5,910 bases of DNA, taken from Nodosilinea sp. BSH.14 (GTDB lineage Bacteria > Cyanobacteriota > Cyanobacteriia > Phormidesmidales > Phormidesmidaceae). Position 1 is the stretch's first letter. The number at the start of each line of letters is the position of its first letter. Where the stretch lies: assembly GCA_023264315.1 (NCBI GenBank), contig JALQST010000213.1, forward strand, positions 1-5,910, given 5' to 3'. A program made the translations under genes and the position numbers. Below, piece after piece: positions 4,257-5,910 of the stretch. The notes beneath the pieces are model-generated. The model did not search any database. It was not told the origin of the DNA and saw only the letters and a program-made list of their open reading frames with translations.

Positions 4257-5910
4257 ATGGCCTACGAACCCCTGCACCACAAGTATCGGCCCCAGCGGTT
4301 TAACCAACTGGTGGGTCAAAACGCCATTGCCACCACGCTAACCAACGCCCTCAACCAGCGGCGGATTGCGCCGGCCTACCTGTTCTGCGGCCCCAGGGGC
4401 ACGGGCAAAACCTCCAGCGCCCGGATTTTGGCCAAATCCCTCAACTGCATTGCCCAAGACCACCCAACCCCCGAACCCTGCGGCACCTGCGAAACCTGTC
4501 GCTCCATCACTAACGGTTCGGCGCTGGATTTCATTGAAATCGACGCCGCCAGCAACACCGGAGTAGACAACATCCGGGAACTGATCGAACGCGCCCAGTT
4601 TGCCCCAGTGCAGTGTCGGTACAAGGTTTACGTGATTGACGAGTGCCTAACCGGAGATGCCCTCGTCCTCACCGCCAACGGCCCCATGCGGATTGATGAC
4701 CCCGCCATCGAGGGAAAGCAGGTACTCAGCTACAACGAAGCAGCTCAACGCTGGGAATTTAAGCGGGCGGTGCGCTGGCTAGACCAAGGGGTTCGTCCCA
4801 TTATTGAGATTCAGACCACCCATCGTCAGATTCGATGTACTGCAAATCATTTGATTAGGACAACGGAAGGATGGATAGCCGCCGGAGAACTTCAAGCAGG
4901 GCACCGGATCTTATCCCCTGCGCCTGTGGATGCGGCACCCGCATCCCCGCCGTTGGCACCGACCGCCGACCGCGCCGCTTTGTTCGGGGACACCAATTTA
5001 AGGGCAACACCTACGGCCAAAAGTCCTATAGCGCTGAGCGTATGGCTGAACAAGCCGAACCATTGCGTCCCCTCTGTCAATGCGGCTGCGGTGAACGGCT
5101 CGACATCCCAGCGTTCCTTCTCCAAAAGGGGAGAGGTGTCAAGAGTATCCAGTCCTATTGGAAACGGCATCCCTACAAAAAATCTCATGGTCTTTGGGAG
5201 AAGCGAACGGATCAAATCGTCAGTCAATCGGAACGCCTCTCGACCGAAGTTTTGGGGCTTGTCTACGGCACCCTCCTGGGCGACGGATCCATTGTCTACC
5301 CCAATTCCCACAGCCGCTTTCCCCGCCTGGTTTGGACACACGGTCAGCAACAACAAGCCTGGATGGAATACAAAGCCACTAGGCTCTCCTGCTTGCGAAC
5401 CCAGTGCTACACCGCAGCGAATGCGGGATACGGCAAAACCTCCATTTGTGGTCGCACAGCCTGCCATCCCGACTTGGTCGAAGTCTTCCATCGGGTCAGA
5501 GGAGCCAGTGGGAACAAAACTATCACCCAAGACTGGCTATCCTGCGTTACCCCAGAAGGTTTGGCCTGGTGGTACCTGGACGATGGATCCCTCAGCCTTA
5601 GCCCTCAAGGTAGCCCCCGAATCCAGTTTCACACCGAGGGCTATTCCATCGAAGAAAACCACCTCATTGCAGACTGGCTTACTGGGCTGGGATATGTCGC
5701 CACGGCACGCTCCTACACAAGAACCCGTAACGCCAAGCAGTACTCCTACATCTCCCTGGGAGCGAAGCCAACCCGCAAGTTGTTGGCCGACCTACAACAA
5801 TTCTCAATCCCAGCCATGGATTACAAATTTAGAGACAGTCGTATCTGTCCGCCCCGCTGGGGTTGAGGCAGTTTACGACATTGAGGTGGAAGACAACCAC
5901 AACTTTGTGG
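4257..5910 (+). CDS. dnaX: DNA polymerase III subunit gamma/tau (DnaX) with intein, 3' end outside window
   Basis: Clamp-loader ATPase of the replicative polymerase. N-extein residues 1-129 start MAYEPLHHKYRPQRF, the typical DnaX N-terminus, with Walker A GPRGTGKT at 45-52 and the zinc cysteines C64, C75, C78 and C81. IDAASNTGVDNIREL at 95-109 and KVYVIDE at 123-129 (Walker B) follow. At residue 130 the sequence becomes an intein (CLTGD) where DnaX normally continues CHMLS, so ATPase function needs splicing. The frame stays open to the window edge (551 codons), passing through a region that also encodes an endonuclease in the -1 frame; no stop was found when every codon was read. The C-extein is beyond the window. 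ATG 4257 is the only start in the frame giving this N-terminus; AAGGAG at 4233-4238 is 18 bases away, too far to be a good ribosome site. Confidence 0.95.
   Translation, partial: MAYEPLHHKYRPQRFNQLVGQNAIATTLTNALNQRRIAPAYLFCGPRGTGKTSSARILAKSLNCIAQDHPTPEPCGTCETCRSITNGSALDFIEIDAASNTGVDNIRELIERAQFAPVQCRYKVYVIDECLTGDALVLTANGPMRIDDPAIEGKQVLSYNEAAQRWEFKRAVRWLDQGVRPIIEIQTTHRQIRCTANHLIRTTEGWIAAGELQAGHRILSPAPVDAAPASPPLAPTADRAALFGDTNLRATPTAKSPIALSVWLNKPNHCVPSVNAAAVNGSTSQRSFSKRGEVSRVSSPIGNGIPTKNLMVFGRSERIKSSVNRNASRPKFWGLSTAPSWATDPLSTPIPTAAFPAWFGHTVSNNKPGWNTKPLGSPACEPSATPQRMRDTAKPPFVVAQPAIPTWSKSSIGSEEPVGTKLSPKTGYPALPQKVWPGGTWTMDPSALALKVAPESSFTPRAIPSKKTTSLQTGLLGWDMSPRHAPTQEPVTPSSTPTSPWERSQPASCWPTYNNSQSQPWITNLETVVSVRPAGVEAVYDIEVEDNHNFV
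4857..4860 (+). promoter_or_regulatory. Possible ribosome binding site of the nested endonuclease
   Basis: AGGA ten bases before ATG 4871. It overlaps a TAG (4856-4858) that closes the endonuclease frame just upstream, so the endonuclease cannot extend further 5' in its own frame. A second purine run (GGAAGG) touches the ATG and is too close to serve. Confidence 0.35.
4871..5866 (+). CDS. LAGLIDADG homing endonuclease encoded out of frame within the dnaX intein
   Basis: 331-residue protein resembling the LAGLIDADG_2 (PF03161-like) type. Two Cys-rich modules lead: CACGCG at 17-22 with RRFVRGH at 35-41, and CQCGCG at 69-74 with YWKRH at 96-100. They look like zinc-binding DNA-recognition units often attached to phage and intein endonucleases. 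Motif 1 is LGLVYGTLLGDGS at 128-140 (acidic D138) and motif 2 is TPEGLAWWYLDDGSLS at 227-242 (D237, D238). The family pattern of a folded domain after motif 2 (IQFHTEGYSIEENHLIADWL) and the ending FSIPAMDYKF are intact, so the catalytic domain appears whole. It would cut intein-free dnaX alleles to drive homing. It lies in the -1 frame of dnaX. Its first 16 codons overlap intein block B and its last 12 overlap the C-terminal splicing domain. Codon use suits a real gene. Expression as a separate protein is unproven. Confidence 0.85.
   Translation: MDSRRRTSSRAPDLIPCACGCGTRIPAVGTDRRPRRFVRGHQFKGNTYGQKSYSAERMAEQAEPLRPLCQCGCGERLDIPAFLLQKGRGVKSIQSYWKRHPYKKSHGLWEKRTDQIVSQSERLSTEVLGLVYGTLLGDGSIVYPNSHSRFPRLVWTHGQQQQAWMEYKATRLSCLRTQCYTAANAGYGKTSICGRTACHPDLVEVFHRVRGASGNKTITQDWLSCVTPEGLAWWYLDDGSLSLSPQGSPRIQFHTEGYSIEENHLIADWLTGLGYVATARSYTRTRNAKQYSYISLGAKPTRKLLADLQQFSIPAMDYKFRDSRICPPRWG

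Larger units (their letters stand above)
4644..5910 (+). mobile_element. DnaX intein inserted in Walker B, splicing frame (end outside window)
   Basis: A self-splicing protein element. Block A is CLTGDALVLTANG with Cys1 at 4644-4646. Block B is IRCTANHLIRT with the catalytic T66 and H69, followed by GWIAAGELQAGHRIL. The N-terminal splicing domain is about 92 residues (to 4919). The C-terminal splicing domain begins near 5829 (LETVVSVRPAGVEAVYDIEVE), with block F ending DNHNFV at 5909 (intein residue 422). Block G with the terminal His-Asn should follow just outside. With a standard block G the whole would be about 430 residues, the length I recall for the Synechocystis DnaX intein. The middle 300 or so residues in this frame are Pro/Ser/Thr/Ala-rich with no recognisable fold, because the endonuclease is encoded in another frame. 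Confidence 0.92.

Noticed and set aside
3948..4319. Minus-strand 123-residue open frame across the unknown gene and the dnaX start
   Set aside because: It runs over the conserved dnaX N-terminus and has no motif of its own.
4892..5530. Minus-strand 212-residue open frame opposite the endonuclease
   Set aside because: No recognisable domain; the plus strand in this interval carries clear LAGLIDADG and Cys motifs, so this is a shadow of the doubly open region.
4644..5910. Frameshifted dnaX pseudogene
   Set aside because: Every codon in the dnaX frame was read to the edge without a stop, and intein blocks A, B and F are all in that same frame.

Overview
The window looks like a cyanobacterial chromosome fragment of moderately high GC. 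This rests on a DUF3084-type membrane coiled-coil protein (a family I know essentially from cyanobacteria), a PntA-like transhydrogenase alpha subunit, and a dnaX gene interrupted by an intein at the Walker B position. From memory, a DnaX intein is known in Synechocystis.

Layout. (1) 1-1268, minus strand: most of pntA, running off the left edge, preceded by a short regulatory region (1269-1500) with a candidate promoter, a tandem 11-bp repeat and an 8-bp-arm palindrome. (2) 1501-3501, minus strand: rnhA (RNase HI) followed by the DUF3084 gene, a likely two-gene operon. (3) 3502-3704: a short divergent intergenic region. (4) 3705-5910, plus strand: an unrecognised 161-aa protein, then dnaX, which runs off the right edge.

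The notable element is inside dnaX. An intein starts at Cys130, directly after the Walker B VIDE. Its splicing frame stays open to the window edge and ends in a typical block F. The LAGLIDADG homing endonuclease that would normally be fused in frame inside such an intein is encoded in the -1 frame instead. It has its own ATG (4871) and stop (5866), so about 1 kb is open in two frames of the same strand. The splicing frame there reads as a Pro/Ser/Thr/Ala-rich filler of about 300 residues. The endonuclease carries two N-terminal Cys-rich CxCGCG modules before its catalytic domain.

The two frames cross close to the domain borders at both ends, and one-base changes at each border would rebuild a conventional in-frame fusion. 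The arrangement is therefore either a real out-of-frame (overprinted) endonuclease or a pair of compensating indels, biological or technical. Because dnaX is essential, the open splicing frame suggests the intein must still splice.
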